Shown: positions 22,353 to 34,529, numbered from the stretch's first letter. The stretch: 64,000 nucleotides of DNA from Apricaphanius iberus (GCA_028564705.1 JAPXFQ010000787.1:4588001-4652000), one strand, 5' to 3'. Numbers and translations are program-made. The notes: generated by a model from the sequence alone, not told the origin.

Positions 22353-25300
22353 ATGTCGTCTGTCTACCTCGTCCTCCTGCTGCTGCCTCTGATCTCAGCT
22401 CAGACTTATCACTGGGGTCCCTGTCCCAGTCCGGCAGTACAACCCAACTTCAACCTTGAAAAGGTAAAGTGTGTAAAAAAAACATTGTGGATACATCTAT
22501 AGACAAGAAGTTACTCAGTAGTAAGTTTTTATTTCTGTCACCAGTACCTGGGAAAGTGGTATGAGATAGAGAAGCTTCCTACTTCCTTTGCACGAGGAAA
22601 GTGCATCGAGGCAAATTACTCCTTGAGGAAGGACGGTACAATCCGAGTCCTGAACTCCCAGTTCTAGTAAGTATTTTTGGAGCATTCTGCTTGGTTCTTG
22701 TCTTGGTTTAATTATGTTTTGTGTAAAGAATGTTGGACTTCTGATATTCTATGTATGTCATATATTCAAACAATTTGAAGAGAAAAATAATCACATTTAA
22801 TCCTTCAAAAAAGTACAAACTTTTAATCTCACATGTACCATAAATGTTTCCTTTACTAAGGGTTTGCTATACAGTGGACCCATAATATTTGTAGGAGTCA
22901 GGGTCATAAACCCCTATCATTTACTCTACTAATAATTCGCTTTATACTTTAAAACTGGAATTCAATGGTTTCCAATTTGTGTAAATAGATACAGTTGGGC
23001 AAACAAGTGTTTGACAGCCATTGACTGTACAAGTCCCACTTAAAAAGAAGAGAGAGGTCGGTCATTTTCATCATAGGTACACTTTAACTGTGAGACACAG
23101 ATTGTAACCAAAAAAAATCCAGGATACCACATTGTATGATTTTTAAAGAATGTATTGTTATAATGGCGCAGAAAATAGGTATTTGGTGAAAAAAAGATTT
23201 CCCCTCAATACTTTGTAATTTATTCTTGGTCGGCAATGAAAGATGTCAAACATTTCCTGTAGGTTTTCAATACGTTGGCACGTTTTGCAGCTGATATTTT
23301 GGCCTATTCTTCCATTGGGATCTTCTCTAGAGCTGTGATGTTTTGGGCATGTTGATGGGAAATACAGACTTCAACTCCCTCCAGAGATTCTCTATCGGAC
23401 TGAGCTCTGGAGACTGGCTAGGCCAATCCAGAACCTTGAAATGTTGAAAAGGTGGTGTGTTTGGGATCACTTTCATGCTTGAAAATCGAGCCACATTTAA
23501 TTTACAAAACGCTCACTGATGGAAAAAGGTTTTTGCCCAAAATCTTACGATAAATGGCCCGATGATTGTTTCCTTAATGCGGATAAGTCACCTTGTCTCC
23601 TTTGCAGAAAAGAAAATGCATATTGCATAATGTTTCCCACTCATTCTTCGCAGGGGTATGGTGCTCTTGATGAAACGTAGCATTCTCCCCCCTCCAAACA
23701 TGGTGAGGGGCATCTATGCCAAAGAGTTCTATTTTGGTCTCATCTGAACAAATGATATTCTCCCAATCTTCCTCTGGATCGTCGAGATGGTCTCTGGTAA
23801 ACTTCAAACAGGCCTGGACATGTGCTGGCTTAAGCAGGGGGACCTTCCAAGTGCTGCAGGATTTTGATCCATGATGATGTAGTGTGTTACTAATAATAGC
23901 CTTTGTTACAGTGGTTCCAGCTCTCTTAAGCTCATTCACCATGACCCATAGTTCTGGGTTGCTTTTTTTACCATTGTTAAGATTATATATATACAAGAGA
24001 TGGGATCTTATGTGAAGCCCCAGGTTGAGTAAGATTTTAAGGGTTATTGTGTCTATTCCATGTTATTCGTGTTCCAGTAGTTGAATTCTTCTCACCCAGC
24101 TTCTTTCCTATTGTGGAATGGCTTGTCCCAATGTAGGGCAGTCTTGTCCCTGTTGTCATTGAACAACCTCTGTTCTTGACCATGGTGGAGGTTGTAGTCT
24201 GACTGTTTGAAGGTGTTGACAGGTGTCTTATACACACATAACAAGTTCAAACAAGTGCTATACAAGTTGAGGATTGAAGAGCTTCTCAAATAAAAAATAA
24301 CAGGTCTGTGAGAGCAAGAATTCTTGCTAATACGTATCTTTGCACCATTATACAAATAAATCCTTGAAAAAACCTTCAATGTGATCTCCTGGATTTTTTA
24401 AAAATAATAATCTGTCTCACACAGTTGAAGTGTAGATATGAAAACTGATGTATGTTGGATATTTAGGCATCGTCTTGAACCGCTGCAATATTGGAAAATT
24501 AAATGTTTGAGTGACCAACAGTTTTTCTGTGTTCCAGCAAAGATAAAGTGAGGACAGCAGAAGGGACAGCTGTGGTCCGTGACACGAGAGAGATGGCCAA
24601 ACTTGGAGTCAGCTTCTCATACTGTAAGTGTGTTTAATAAAGCGGATTAAGAGTCTGATGGCACTAAATCAAGGGATGATTGTTATTACTTTTGTCAGTT
24701 TTGGAGTACATTTATGAGCAAAATGCTAGTGAATAGCTGAAATCCGTAAAAACTCCCCTACCCCCGCCACCCCCTTCGGTCTTGTTTTCCTGCTTCTGGA
24801 GAACCGTTCCTATGTCAGTCAGATTATCTGCTATCAAAAGATTAGACACAGAAGGCCCACTGTCCTGGATATAGCATACTAAGACTGGGAATAATTATTT
24901 AAATTAGAATTAGAAAGAACAATTTCTGTAAGAACAACTGTAAATACAAGTATTGCATTTGATCATTTATTTAGTTTTTGTACTTGGAATGAATATAGTA
25001 GGTACAACATTATTAAACTGTAAAAACTGCAGTTGTTCTGGGGTGCCTGGGTGTGGACATGTGCTCCCCGGATTAGTAGGAGGTTTGTAGAAGGAGTAGA
25101 GGGCCATTCGTCTGTTATAAAATGTGATCTGTAAACTGTATCTTTTTAGTTATTTTACCATTTTGCATTATGGATGCAAGTAAAAACTTCATGCATTAAT
25201 GAGCAGAGATTGTCTTAGCACTACCACAACAATTGATTTCCTAACACTTGAGCATTAGAGGTATATCAAGTTGCAAGACATTTTCTTTCAAATAATTGGC

Positions 25301-25693
25301 AAAAAGAAGAATTTCCTGTGAATAATTTAGAAAATTCCACCAATACTGAACTAGAAAAAGGGGTTTTTCCATTGTATACCTGTAGTTCTCCTCTGATATT
25401 TAGATGGTGACCTTGATCTCCCATATGGGAACATAAACTCACTTCTTTGGCCCTTGCTTACAGTCACTCCATACAGCCCCTACTGGGTTCTCACCACTGA
25501 CTACTCCAGCCAGGCTGTGGTGTACTCCTGCACGGACTTCCTCAGACTGTTCCGGATCGAGTACGCCTGGATCCTCTCACGGTCCCGCTTCATGCCTCCT
25601 CAGGCGGTGCACTACGCCAAAGAGCTGCTGGTCAGAGAAGGAATCGACATCACCAGGATGAAGGCCACTGATCAGAACTGCAAAGACATTTAG
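22353..25693 (+). CDS. apod: Apolipoprotein D-like secreted lipocalin, gene 2
   Basis: Coding exons are 22353-22463, 22545-22666, 24538-24623 and 25464-25693, with the same phases as gene 1. Joined they give 182 residues. The signal peptide covers 1-16. The GxW motif is G40-K41-W42, TDY is 118-120, and WILSR is 142-146. C24, C57, C129 and C179 are the four apoD cysteines. N61-Y-S is a glycosylation sequon. The protein should be a secreted hydrophobic-ligand carrier of the extracellular space. Exons 2 and 3 are much closer to gene 1 than exons 4 and 5 are. Intron 3 (1871 bp) contains a decayed Tc1 element on the opposite strand, which lies clear of the splice sites. The ATG lies five bases after the acceptor CAG. 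It lacks the extra C156 and C183 of gene 1. Confidence 0.93.
22990..24442 (-). mobile_element. Decayed Tc1-like transposon in gene 2 intron 3
   Basis: The left end begins after a TA dinucleotide (22990-22991) with CAGTTGGGCAAACAAGTG. An inverted partner of the inner terminal region (AGGTACACTTTAACTGTGAG) occurs at 24415-24440, but the outermost right end is missing. The transposase is on the minus strand, for example [14 protein letters not shown] near 24150, [14 protein letters not shown] at 23940-23900, and [20 protein letters not shown] at 23745-23685, which includes a catalytic Asp of the DDE set. Stops and frameshifts make it inactive. Related pieces lie at 43360-43500 and 61640-61927. 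Confidence 0.88.
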
Positions 25694-26008
25694 GAAACAG
25701 CTGATGGTCTTACTTTAGATTATATTACATGATTAAAGTCATTTAAATCTGTAAGACACTTTGAGATGCATTTATTGTATGAAAATGGCTTTATAATTTT
25801 TTTTTTTGATTTGATACACTGTTTTTGCTTAAAATATCTTTTTTTAAATAGGAAGAAATATTGGAACTAGAATCTTTGTGTAATTTGCTTCAGTATTTTA
25901 ATATTCCATTGTGTGATTAGTTATATCTTTTATTGGCATTTTAATAAGCACAACAAACTGTATATTTTACGATTATGTTTCTCAGTTAAATGAAGATGGT
26001 GATATATT

Positions 26009-26014
26009 AATAAA
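26009..26014 (+). terminator. Gene 2 candidate polyadenylation signal
   Basis: The first AATAAA after the gene 2 stop lies about 315 bases downstream, in sequence homologous to the gene 1 3' flank. The nearer signal used by gene 1 is mutated here (GAAGAAATATTGG in place of GAATAAATATTGG). A second AATAAA lies near 26084. Confidence 0.5.
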
Positions 26015-26549
26015 AAATCTATATTTACTGAAAGGTGATTGTTTACTGCACTATAACACTGAGAGTTACATTTTCTGTAACATTAATAAATAATACATAA
26101 TTGGTCTGTCTGTTCTTATTCTTGTGGGTCTAAACAAATGAATTATTTGTCTTTTTTTTAATGAAGGTCAGTTTTTGTCATTGGATCCTAATCACATAAC
26201 ATGTTAGTTTGTTAACCATTTTATGTAGTTTTTCTGATTTTTTTTTTCTTTACTATATAACTGTTGGGGCTAAACCACAGCTGTCTGACATACAAATTTA
26301 CATTTGACTGAAACTAATATGAAATTATGCTAAATTAGGCATCACAAAAAAACATTGTAACCATTTAGTTGTGCATTTTATTTTTTTAATTGCATAAAAT
26401 ATTTAACAGGAAGTTGTCTTAAATTCTCCTACTTTCAACACCTATTTATTGTTGAAAACAGTCCTATCTCCCAATGATAAAGAATCCTTTAAAAAAGCTA
26501 TGGTAGCCCATTTTCGTCACTTGAAAGTGAAAAAATAAGACACAGAATG

Positions 26550-26790
26550 TCATTATTATGAGATACAAAATCATAATTATACATTTCAAAGTCATAACTA
26601 TGAGATTAAAACCCATAATTACGAGATACAAAATTATAGTGATATACACTGATAATTTTGACTTTCAAAGTCATAATTATGAAATAAGTCATTATTGTGA
26701 GATAAAAAGTCAGAATTATGAGATACAAGGTCATAATTTCAACATACAAAGTCATAATTATGAAATACAAATTCATAATGAGATATAGTC
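26550..26790 (+). repeat. TCATAATTATGAGATA minisatellite
   Basis: Imperfect repeats of about 18-22 bp carry AAAGTCATAATTATGAGATA or close variants. A reverse-complement counterpart lies at 28320-28560. Open frames across it come from the repeat. Confidence 0.8.
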
Positions 26791-26849
26791 TAAATGTTGA
26801 CTTTCAGAAGCTGACAATTTCAGATTTTTTTCCATTAACGTTGGGTTAC

Positions 26850-27304
26850 TTAAAGGCACAGTGTGTAATTTTCGGCCAATAGGGGGCAGTGCATACCTAA
26901 ATTATCACAAGCATGCGGTATCTGTGTCTTCAAGTAAGAAATTCATCAACGGAGGTCCAACTAGTGCTGTTTTCAATCGCTCAATTCCCTGAGAAATATC
27001 TCTTTGCAGCGAGAGGTAAAAATGTATTTATGGCGAAACTTTTTTGTATTTTGAGGGGAAATCAATGTTTTAATAGCGGGCGTGTTCCGTGCGCTTTGTC
27101 TTGTAGAAGTAAAGATGTCATCTAATATGGCTCCCCCCTGAAAAGAGGACCCGCACTTATGTATTTTAAAACTGATTTTTGAAGTCATATTTCATACTAT
27201 TGCCAATATTTTGCAAGTAATGTGCTTTACGTAATTATTATTACATAATATTTCAATGGCTATTTTCAAAGATGTACTGCAAAAACTACACACTGTGACT
27301 TTAA
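26850..27304. mobile_element. TTAA-flanked MITE (piggyBac-like), 455 bp
   Basis: TTAA at 26850-26853 is followed by AGGCACAGTGTGTAATTTT. The right end reads AAAACTACACACTGTGACT and then TTAA at 27301-27304. The inverted termini are about 18 bp with a few mismatches. TTAA target duplication is the hallmark of piggyBac-mobilised elements. It has no transposase gene. Confidence 0.75.
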
Positions 27305-28315
27305 TGTAATCTGTGGTTCTTTGATAACAGAGTCAGGTATTATAGTATGGGAAACGCCTCGGTGGGACCAACTATGGAAGCTCCAATGACATTGCGTCTG
27401 TCTGTGACAGGTTGACCCGTGCACATGCTCCAATCACCATTGTTTATCACGGCCAACCAAGCCCTCCCAACTAATTCTAGGTAGGTTTCTGTCAATGCTC
27501 ATGCAAGAAGGGATGTGTCACTCCGTTATCACAAAACCAGGGATTACGTTAAGCAACCAAACCTAATTCTTCTAACTTCGCTCAGTTTTTCACTTAGGGA
27601 GATATGGCTCACCCCTGAATCGCATGCTGGCCCCGAAGCCATACATGGCTACCAACGTAATCTGGGCCTCAGGCGCATCCTGACATCACCACTTCAAGCA
27701 CTGTATGTGCAAGTGATGAACTGGTCACATCCAGCCTATAAACCTCCCAAATGTGTGTGGAGTTGCCTAGCTAGCTGCTGCACAAATGTCATGAACAGAC
27801 ACCCATCGCAACAAAATCCAGGAAGTGGCCATGCTGATCCTGATAGAATGGGCCCTCATCCCTCTAGGGGGCTCAGAGCCCGCGCACTTATAATATGCCA
27901 GAGTTATAGCCTCCACAATCCAGTGCGCTAATATTTGACGGGAGACAAGTTTGCCCCTATGGATCGTGGCCAAAGACACAAACAGATGGTCAGTCCTTCT
28001 AAAACCAGATGACTCCATCCCCTTTGGGCACAAAAGTGGGATTGGGTATCAAGCACACCTTGGAAAGCCCAGGCACCCACTGTAAACAAGCAGGAATGAC
28101 AGACAGCACTTATAACTCACTTACTCTCTTAGCCGTAGTCAAGGATAGCAGCAGAGCAGGAAATTTCATACCAATACCCCAAATGGGTTCAAAGGGATGA
28201 TGGCAAAGAGGCTCTAGCACCAGAGTAAGGTCCCATAATAACACCCGAGGACTAGTAGTTGGGAGTTTAAGCCATGCCCCCTTCATGAAACGTCACACCA
28301 GGGGGTGCTGCCCCA
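27305..28315. repeat. Unclassified dispersed-repeat-like sequence
   Basis: This stretch is more GC-balanced than its surroundings. It contains phrases typical of repeated fish DNA, such as TGACATTGCGTCTGTCTGTG. There is no frame with a recognisable domain. It might be part of a DIRS-type or other retroelement, but I cannot show that. Confidence 0.35.
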
Positions 28316-28319
28316 AAGA

Positions 28320-28560
28320 TTGAAATTATAGCTTTGTATTTCATAATGACTTTCTATATCATAAATATTAAATTAAAGGTAGATGTTATGAGTTTGTATC
28401 TTTGTAATTTTTACTTTGTATCTAATAATAACTTTTTATCTCCCCGAACTATGGCTTTGAATGTCAGAATTAGGACTTTGCATCTCATAAAAATTACATT
28501 TATCTCATGACTGTAGACTACTTCATAATTATGACTTTGTATCTCATGATTATGATTTTC
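28320..28560 (-). repeat. Inverted counterpart of the TCATAATTATGAGATA minisatellite
   Basis: Repeats such as TCATAATTATGACTTTGTATC are the reverse complement of the 26550-26790 units. The two arrays bracket the TTAA MITE and the unclassified repeat. Confidence 0.75.
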
Positions 28561-28915
28561 ACAGTGCACGGTGGCGCATTGGTTAGCACTGTTGCCTTGC
28601 AGCAAGAAGGTTGTGGGTTTGTATCCCGGCCCAGGGTCTTTCTGCATGGAGTTTGCATGTTCTCCCCGTGTGTGCGTGGGTTCCCTCCCGGTACTCCGGC
28701 TTCCTCCCACAGTCGAAAAACATGACTGTCAGGTTAATTGATCAATCTAGATTGTCCTTTGGTGTGAGTGTTTGTCCTGTCCTGTCTCTGTGTGGCCCTG
28801 TGATGGACTGGCAACCTGTCCAGGGTGTACCCTGCCTCCTCCCCATTGACAGCTGGACATAGCCACCAGCCCCCCCTCGACCCTTTGAAGATTAAGTTCA
28901 GAAAATGGATGGAAT
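28560..28915 (+). mobile_element. SINE-like / RTE-tailed dispersed repeat
   Basis: The sequence starts GTGCACGGTGGCGCATTGG and includes GGAGTTTGCATGTTCTCCCC and TGTGATGGACTGGCAACCTG. It ends in AAAATGGATGGAAT. These phrases are characteristic of a very abundant fish repeat whose copies end in ATGGATGG, the 3' end type of RTE LINEs. Confidence 0.7.
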
Positions 28916-28979
28916 TATGAATTTGAAGGATTCAACTATGACAATGTATCTATTATGGTGTGCAGCTGAGAGAATACTG

Positions 28980-29300
28980 ATTGTTTCCTTCTTCAAATGA
29001 AGTCTCAAACTGATGGCTGTGACGCAGAATGCTCCTAACAAGCAGCTGTGTCATAAGTTCGGAAGACAGCATCCTGTACCAAGAGGAAAGGAGTGTCAAA
29101 CTTGATTTCTCGCCTAAATGTAACACATCCTTAAGACATATCTCCATTGTAAAGGGGCATTCAGAAAAAATATTACTTGTCACATAGAAAGTGTGCTTTC
29201 TCTTCCATGACAGGAGTGTATCATCAAGGAGGACTCTTAACAATTAAAGGCTTAGAGACATTTACTTTAATTTATTTTTAGTCTTTCTGCCAAAAACCTG
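28980..29300 (-). repeat. Gene 3/gene 4 downstream duplication block, copy 1
   Basis: The stretch is similar to 62680-62990, sharing GTAAAGGGGCATTCAGAA, GAAAGTGTGCTT and TGTATCATCAA words. It lies just 3' of gene 3 as the other copy lies 3' of gene 4. Similarity continues through the 3' UTRs (29340-29740 with 63030-63430, for example CAGAATCAAAAGTGAACAG). This defines the duplication that made the minus-strand pair. Confidence 0.75.
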
Positions 29301-29741
29301 TTTAGATGAGTTGTGCTTGTTACAGAATACATTGTTACACAATATATTTCACATGTGCTTACAGTGCATCAGTGGATAAGCATTTTTAGATGATATATAT
29401 TTATATATTCAATTCATACAGAATCAAAAGTGAACAGTTTCCCAGCATGTTTACTTTCGATAATGCTGCTGCCCAAATAGATGAGAAGAGAGTAAATATA
29501 ATGTAAATCTAAATCAAAGAAAGCTGTGTGATTCATTTCGTACAACAGTATAAAATATATTGCTTTTACATCAATATCGGCCAAATCCAAACATTTTATA
29601 CAACTTGGAAGCAAGCTATTTATATTTCCATTATTTATTTTATTTGTTAAAGGAAGAAACAAAGATTAAAAATGGCGAATTTGAGGAATTCCTTATATCA
29701 GAACAAAAGCCTTCTTCATGTCCCTTGCCTTTGTTTTCCTC

Positions 29742-32148
29742 TCATTGCTCCACATGCGCATCATGGAAGTTTTCATCTGTGCTGTCTTTGCCGCAGTCCT
29801 GCTTGACAGGCTTCATCTCGGAAGCGTCAATTCCTCTACTCATCAGCAGCTCTTTGGCCTTCGTCATCGTCTCATCAGGCAGGGAGGGCGAGCGTGAGAA
29901 AATCCAGGCAAGGTTGTAGTGGAACAGACGGAACTCCGTGCAGGAAAACACAATGGTGTAGTTGGTGTAGTCAGTGCTCAGAACCCAGTAAGGGTGGTAG
30001 GGCATAACTGATGGGTAACACAGGGAATTTAAACAATTTAAACAGTTGAAAAAGAAGAAAAAGATGGTGAAACAATATCCAAACAAGAAGTTCTTACAAG
30101 ATAAAAAGGTGACTCCAAGTTTTGCCGGTTCAAGAGGGTCCAAAACTTTAGCCGTCCCTTCGACCACCACCCTCTTGCCTTTGCTGCAACACATTTTGTG
30201 GGACTTAACAGCCAATATTTGAGTCCAACACTAAAAGCAATATATGATCAGAGCTGATTCCTTATGATTTTCAAAGCATTTTATCTTCAAACATTAGCTA
30301 TTGTATAGAGAATTACATCCTGTTACTTCTGATAGCTTAATATGGCACAATGCTAACAAAATCAACGATACCTCTATGTACAGTATATAACATGTATTGC
30401 TTTAAATTATAAGTATGCAAACAAAAGCATTGAAATCAGTTGTTCTGTAGGGTAAAAGCTTCCATGTGTAAACTTACATAAACCTGGAAACGCCATCATA
30501 GAGGCCTTCTGCATCTGCAGCAGCAGATCAACAGCAACAGCCAAGGCACCGACACAGGGCGCCCAAAGGAGGGGAGGCTGGTACCCCCACCTCCACCCAA
30601 GCACTACCTGGAGAGCACCCAGGCACCCGTGGTCTGGATGGCTGTCACGGCTGAACTGATACGCCGTGGGACCCCCGAGCTCCTCCGGTAAAGGGAGAAA
30701 TCACTATGGCTGTTCTCCACCATCCACCAGAGGTAAAGGGAGGCTTTACTTAGCTCAGCGGCCAAACGGCGTATCAGTTTGTGCCGTTCGCTCGTGCTGC
30801 CTGAAGCCACAGCTGCTGCAGAGGGAGACATGATTGGTCCAGCCTCTGATTGGTAACGCTAACAGAGGCTAATGTTCAAAACACCCCCCATAGCTCTCCC
30901 GCCATGGGCTGCAGTAAATCCGGCCTGTTTGGTCCAACTACTTCCACGTTTTTTTCTGTTTAAACCACCTCTCTGTTTCTCTTAGCGCGTTGCACACAAG
31001 ATACACATTCCAGCTCGACACAGGATGGGGCTACTGTGTCTGAGTGAGGGATGGAGTCTCTGTGAGACCATGCCTGTGACGTAGACAATGGAAAAGATTT
31101 ACCGCTCTCAGCCAATAACAAAATTCAAATGCAGTACCACACAATGACCATGAGCAGCAGCACTAAGACGTTTTTAGACCAAAAAATTTAGAATTTAACA
31201 AGTTTAGATGAAAATGTCAAAAATGCCCTGAAACTGAAATATTGTAATGTTAAAGAGCCATTTATGTAGTTTATAAGCACACAAAAAAGAAGAAGTTGTT
31301 TTTGGGTTTAGTTACTCTTTAAGCAAAGAGACCCAGACTTCCGCTCCCCAGCCACTTAGGCCAGCTATAAGGAAGAATCTCAAGGCATTCCTAGGCCTTA
31401 GGCAAGAGAGATAGTTGCTCCAGCATGTCCTGGGTCTTTCCCTCGCAGTAGGACATGCCTGGAAAATCTCAGTAGGAAGGCAACAAGGAGGCATCCTGAC
31501 CAGATGCCCGAGCCACCTTAACTGGCTCCTCTCAATGTGAAGGAGCAGCGGCTCTACTCTGATCCCCTTCCAGATGACTGAGCTTCTCACCTATCTCTGA
31601 GGGAGAGCCCAGACACCCTACAGAGGAAACTCATTTCAGCCCCTTGTATCCCTGATCTCGTTCTGTTGGTCGTTACACAGAGTCTGTGACCATAGATGAG
31701 GGTAGGAACGTAGATCGACCGGTAAATTGAATAGCTTAGTTTTAGCATAAACACTGAAAAGATCAAATAAATAATACCACTTGTGCCCATAGATACAAAG
31801 AAAGTTTGAGTGACTGTGTGTTCCACTTACAGGACCTGAGAGTTGAGCACTTGGACAGTACCATCTTCATTCAGCGAATACTCTGCCTCGATGCACTTTC
31901 CATTAGCAAACCAAGCAGGGATCATCTCTACATGATACCACTTCCCCATATACTGTAAACAGAAACAAATTGTTATGCTTGGGAAGCTGACGGTGTCTGG
32001 TATAGATAGATTCTTGTCTAAATCTAGGTTTTACCGCCTGGACGTTGAAGTCGGGCTGCACAGCCGGAGTAGGACAGCTACCCCAGTGGAAAGTCTGGGC
32101 TGAGATCAGCGGCAGCAGCAGCAGGAGGATGAAGCAGCAGGAGGACAT
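29742..32148 (-). CDS. apod: Apolipoprotein D-like secreted lipocalin, gene 3
   Basis: Minus-strand coding exons are 32148-32035, 31952-31831, 30183-30098 and 30007-29742, all GT-AG, phases 0, 2 and 1. Joined they give 195 residues. The signal peptide is [17 protein letters not shown]. The GxW motif is G41-K42-W43 in YMGKWYHVE, TDY is 119-121, and WIFSR is 142-146. The apoD cysteines are C25, C58, C130 and C179. The sequon of genes 1 and 2 is lost (AEYS), but N123-Y-T is gained. A short acidic/His tail of about 13 residues follows CGKD. Intron 4 is only 90 bp, as in gene 4 (92 bp), against about 800 bp in genes 1 and 2. Intron 3 holds LINE fragments. The exon 2 acceptor is TAG at about 32164-32166. 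Function by family: a secreted carrier of small lipids. Confidence 0.93.
30480..30622 (-). mobile_element. LINE 3' UTR fragment in gene 3 intron 3
   Basis: The minus strand reads GTGCTTGGGTGGAGGTGGGG and later GATGGCGTTTCCAGG, matching the 3' UTR of the LINE at 50230-50345 on the plus strand. No coding sequence is included. Confidence 0.7.
30640..30810. repeat. Dispersed repeat, copy 1 (partner at 34530-34690)
   Basis: The phrases GAGCTCCTCCGGTAAAGG, CCATCCACCAGAGGTAAAG and GGCGTATCAGTTTG correspond to GAGCTCCGTAAAGCC, CCATCCACCATAGGTAAAG and AACATATCAGTTTG in the partner. The repeat contains an internal inverted pair around the TACC/GGTA words. Its class is not known. Confidence 0.55.
31312..31745 (-). 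mobile_element. RTE-type LINE reverse transcriptase C-terminal fragment, gene 3 intron 3
   Basis: The minus strand encodes SIYRSIYVPTLIYGHRLCV, TRSGIQGAEMSFLCRVSGL, and after a frameshift RVEPLLLHIERSQLRWLGHL and VRMPPCCLPTEIFQACP. This is the widespread C-terminus of fish RTE/Rex3-like reverse transcriptases. It stops about 85 bp from gene 3 exon 3 and is antisense to nothing, as it lies on the same strand as the gene. Confidence 0.8.
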
Positions 32149-32359
32149 TGTTGCTTCGGGGAGCTAAGAAAGACAAGAACAACAGTTTACTGCTACAGTC
32201 GTAGCAGAAAATAAATTGGAGGACCAAAACGTTGCTTGATTTTGAGTTTCACTCTGTATTTGTGAATATAGCACCTCAATATAGATAATGAAAAATAAGA
32301 AAATTTTGTTTTGTAACAAGCAGAGAAGAAAATAAAACCCGGCTTCTAATTCACTGCTT

Positions 32360-32910
32360 TTTTTTGTGTGGTAGAAGTATCAGTATTGGTACTCTGTATC
32401 GGTAAGTAATCAGATCCAAGTATCGGTATTGTATGGGTTTGAAAAAAGTAGGATCATAATCAGATTCAGGTTTGTTTCCCTTCTTACAGATTTTCCTACG
32501 ACATGATTCCTTTCATCTTTTTTTTTTTTATACCTCAAAGTAAAAGTTTGCCTTAAAATTGATGAGAATTCTGCAATGATGGCTGACATTTGTTTTGTGT
32601 TAATTAAACCGATACTGCCTAATGTACTGGTATCGGTTACTTCAACAATATGTGGCAAGGTACACAATGAGGGCCCAGGCGGGATTCGATCCCACAAATC
32701 CCAGGTGAAGGTCATGCGCGCTAACAGGTCAGCCAAAGGGATATTCCTGTGGCCAAGCAGCCAGGGCACATGATCTATCAGAACCATAGTGACAGGACCT
32801 CCACACTGTCACAAATAGTATTGGATCGGTATCGGGTATCGACAGATACACAAAATCCAGCCATTGGTATCGGTATCGGGACTGAAAAAGTCGGATCGGT
32901 GCATCCCTAG
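32360..32910. mobile_element. Compound hAT-like MITE region, GGATGCACCGAT family
   Basis: Repeated GTATCGGTA words run from 32360 to 32440. A clear terminus, GGATCGGTGCATCCCTAG, ends at 32910. The left part matches the right half of the copy at 57798-58078. At least two copies or one rearranged copy are present, with an inserted tRNA-like block at 32645-32790. Confidence 0.55.
32645..32790 (-). mobile_element. tRNA-derived SINE-like block
   Basis: On the minus strand the order is TGGCTGACCTGTTAGCGCGC, then GTGGGATCGAATCCCGCC. The second looks like a tRNA B box and T-arm (GGATCGAATCC with flanking complementary GGG/CCC). The first is in A-box position but weak. It is not a real tRNA gene, because no acceptor stem can be paired. 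Confidence 0.45.
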
Positions 32911-32999
32911 TGTTAATACGATTTTTTCTCCAGTTTACAGGTGAAAAAAGAAATCTGAATATCGTGCAAAAGATTGTTTCAGTAATTCAGCTTAAAGTA

Positions 33000-34529
33000 T
33001 GAAACTAATATATGAGACAGACTCGTTAGATGCAAAGCGAGATATTTCAAACCTTTATTTGTTCAAATGTTTTATGATTATGGCTTATAGTTTTAAGAAA
33101 ATCCCAAATTCAACAACTCAGTGTTCCAGCAACTATTTGTACATAATTTCAGAATAAATTTGTTAAATTTAAAATCTAATTTTTGGATTATTAAGTTTGT
33201 TATTTCAAAATCTTTTTTCACCCATATCATTTCAGCTGACTCCATTCCTTTGTATGCAGTCGTTAAATATCACAATTAAACCCGACATACCAAAAATTTC
33301 CACACCTTACTCCTTACACATTTGGCTTCCATGAACAAGTGTTGGCTTGTTTTAACCGAGGGTGCAGCAACTAAAGTAAAGTTCAAACAATCTAATTTAA
33401 ACCCCACACAGAATGTCTGTTTATTTCTCTTCAAGTTCCCCTAATGTCAAAAAGCCAGCAATGAAATCAGGACACAATTAGCCTATCAAAAGCTCACACA
33501 AAACAACAAAGAATTTGTAGCTTCTTCCGGCTCACAGCGAGGACGGTCGCTTTTTCTCTCCCTCCTCCTGCGTCCAATCTCACAGCTCTAGTCTAGTGCA
33601 GGGGAGTGAAACTCATTTCCATTTAGGGCCACATCAAGATCCTGAATGTCCTCAAAGGGCCAGTTGTGGCAGAAAGTATCGATTAAACTATCTTAAAAAA
33701 AGCATTAAAATATAGATACATATCGGTCTCTGCATTTTATAGGTAGTTCTTAAAATTAAATAATACTGAACATCTTTTCACAATGATGTGATTGAGGACT
33801 ATTCTTATGAACTCTGATTCAATTTGACTCCGTACGTTTACATGCACATCTAAATCAAGCTTTTTGGTGAGAGCCGAGTTCCAGTTTAAAAGTAACTCAG
33901 TTAATCGAATTATTAAAATTTGTACCTTCCACTCCCCGATGATAGATGGTGATATACGCCCCTAAGTGTTGGCCTTATAGCGGTTAGCTTGGATGCAGAA
34001 AAGTAAGATTCTCAATAGCATTATCTGGGTATCTTAGTCGAGAGCCTTAAAATTCAGTTTGGTTCAATTCAAGCCGTACTAAGGTGTATACATGTATTTC
34101 AAAAGTCTGATTTCAGTCGCACTTTCTTGTGCTGCATGTAAATGTACTGACTGATAAAATTGTATTTAAGTGCTCGCAAATAGGACTTATGGTTCTCTAG
34201 AGGAGTGGTTCCAAAAACTTTCCAGTCTGTGTCCCAAAAATAAACATTTAAGAAGAAAGTGATTCCAACTCTTGTTGGAACATACATACTTTTCCTGAGT
34301 CACTTAAGTGGTAAAATGACAACGAAGCCAACAAACACCAATATATTGAGCAATATATTTTATTGTTATGAATTCAAATCTGTATTTGTTAATCTTTTAT
34401 TCAATTTATAGAATGTAGATGCTTGGTTATTGACTTTTTCTAGTATTGACATTTTTTCTCAAGAATCTCAAGACCCCACATGTAAAAGTTTGTGACCCCC
34501 TGGTGGGGTCATGACTGAACTATGGCATG
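33000..34529. other. No gene recognised; hAT-like end fragment at 33598-33700
   Basis: Probably intron 1 of gene 3. A short stretch, GCAGGGGAGTGAAACTCATTTC then TTTAGGGCCACATC, resembles the CAGGGGTGTCAAACTCA end of a common fish hAT element. Its other end is not visible. The remainder is AT-rich and non-coding. Confidence 0.4.

Noticed and set aside
32645..32790. A possible tRNA gene on the minus strand
   Set aside because: There is a good B-box-like stretch but no pairing acceptor stem or anticodon arm. Kept only as a SINE-like block.
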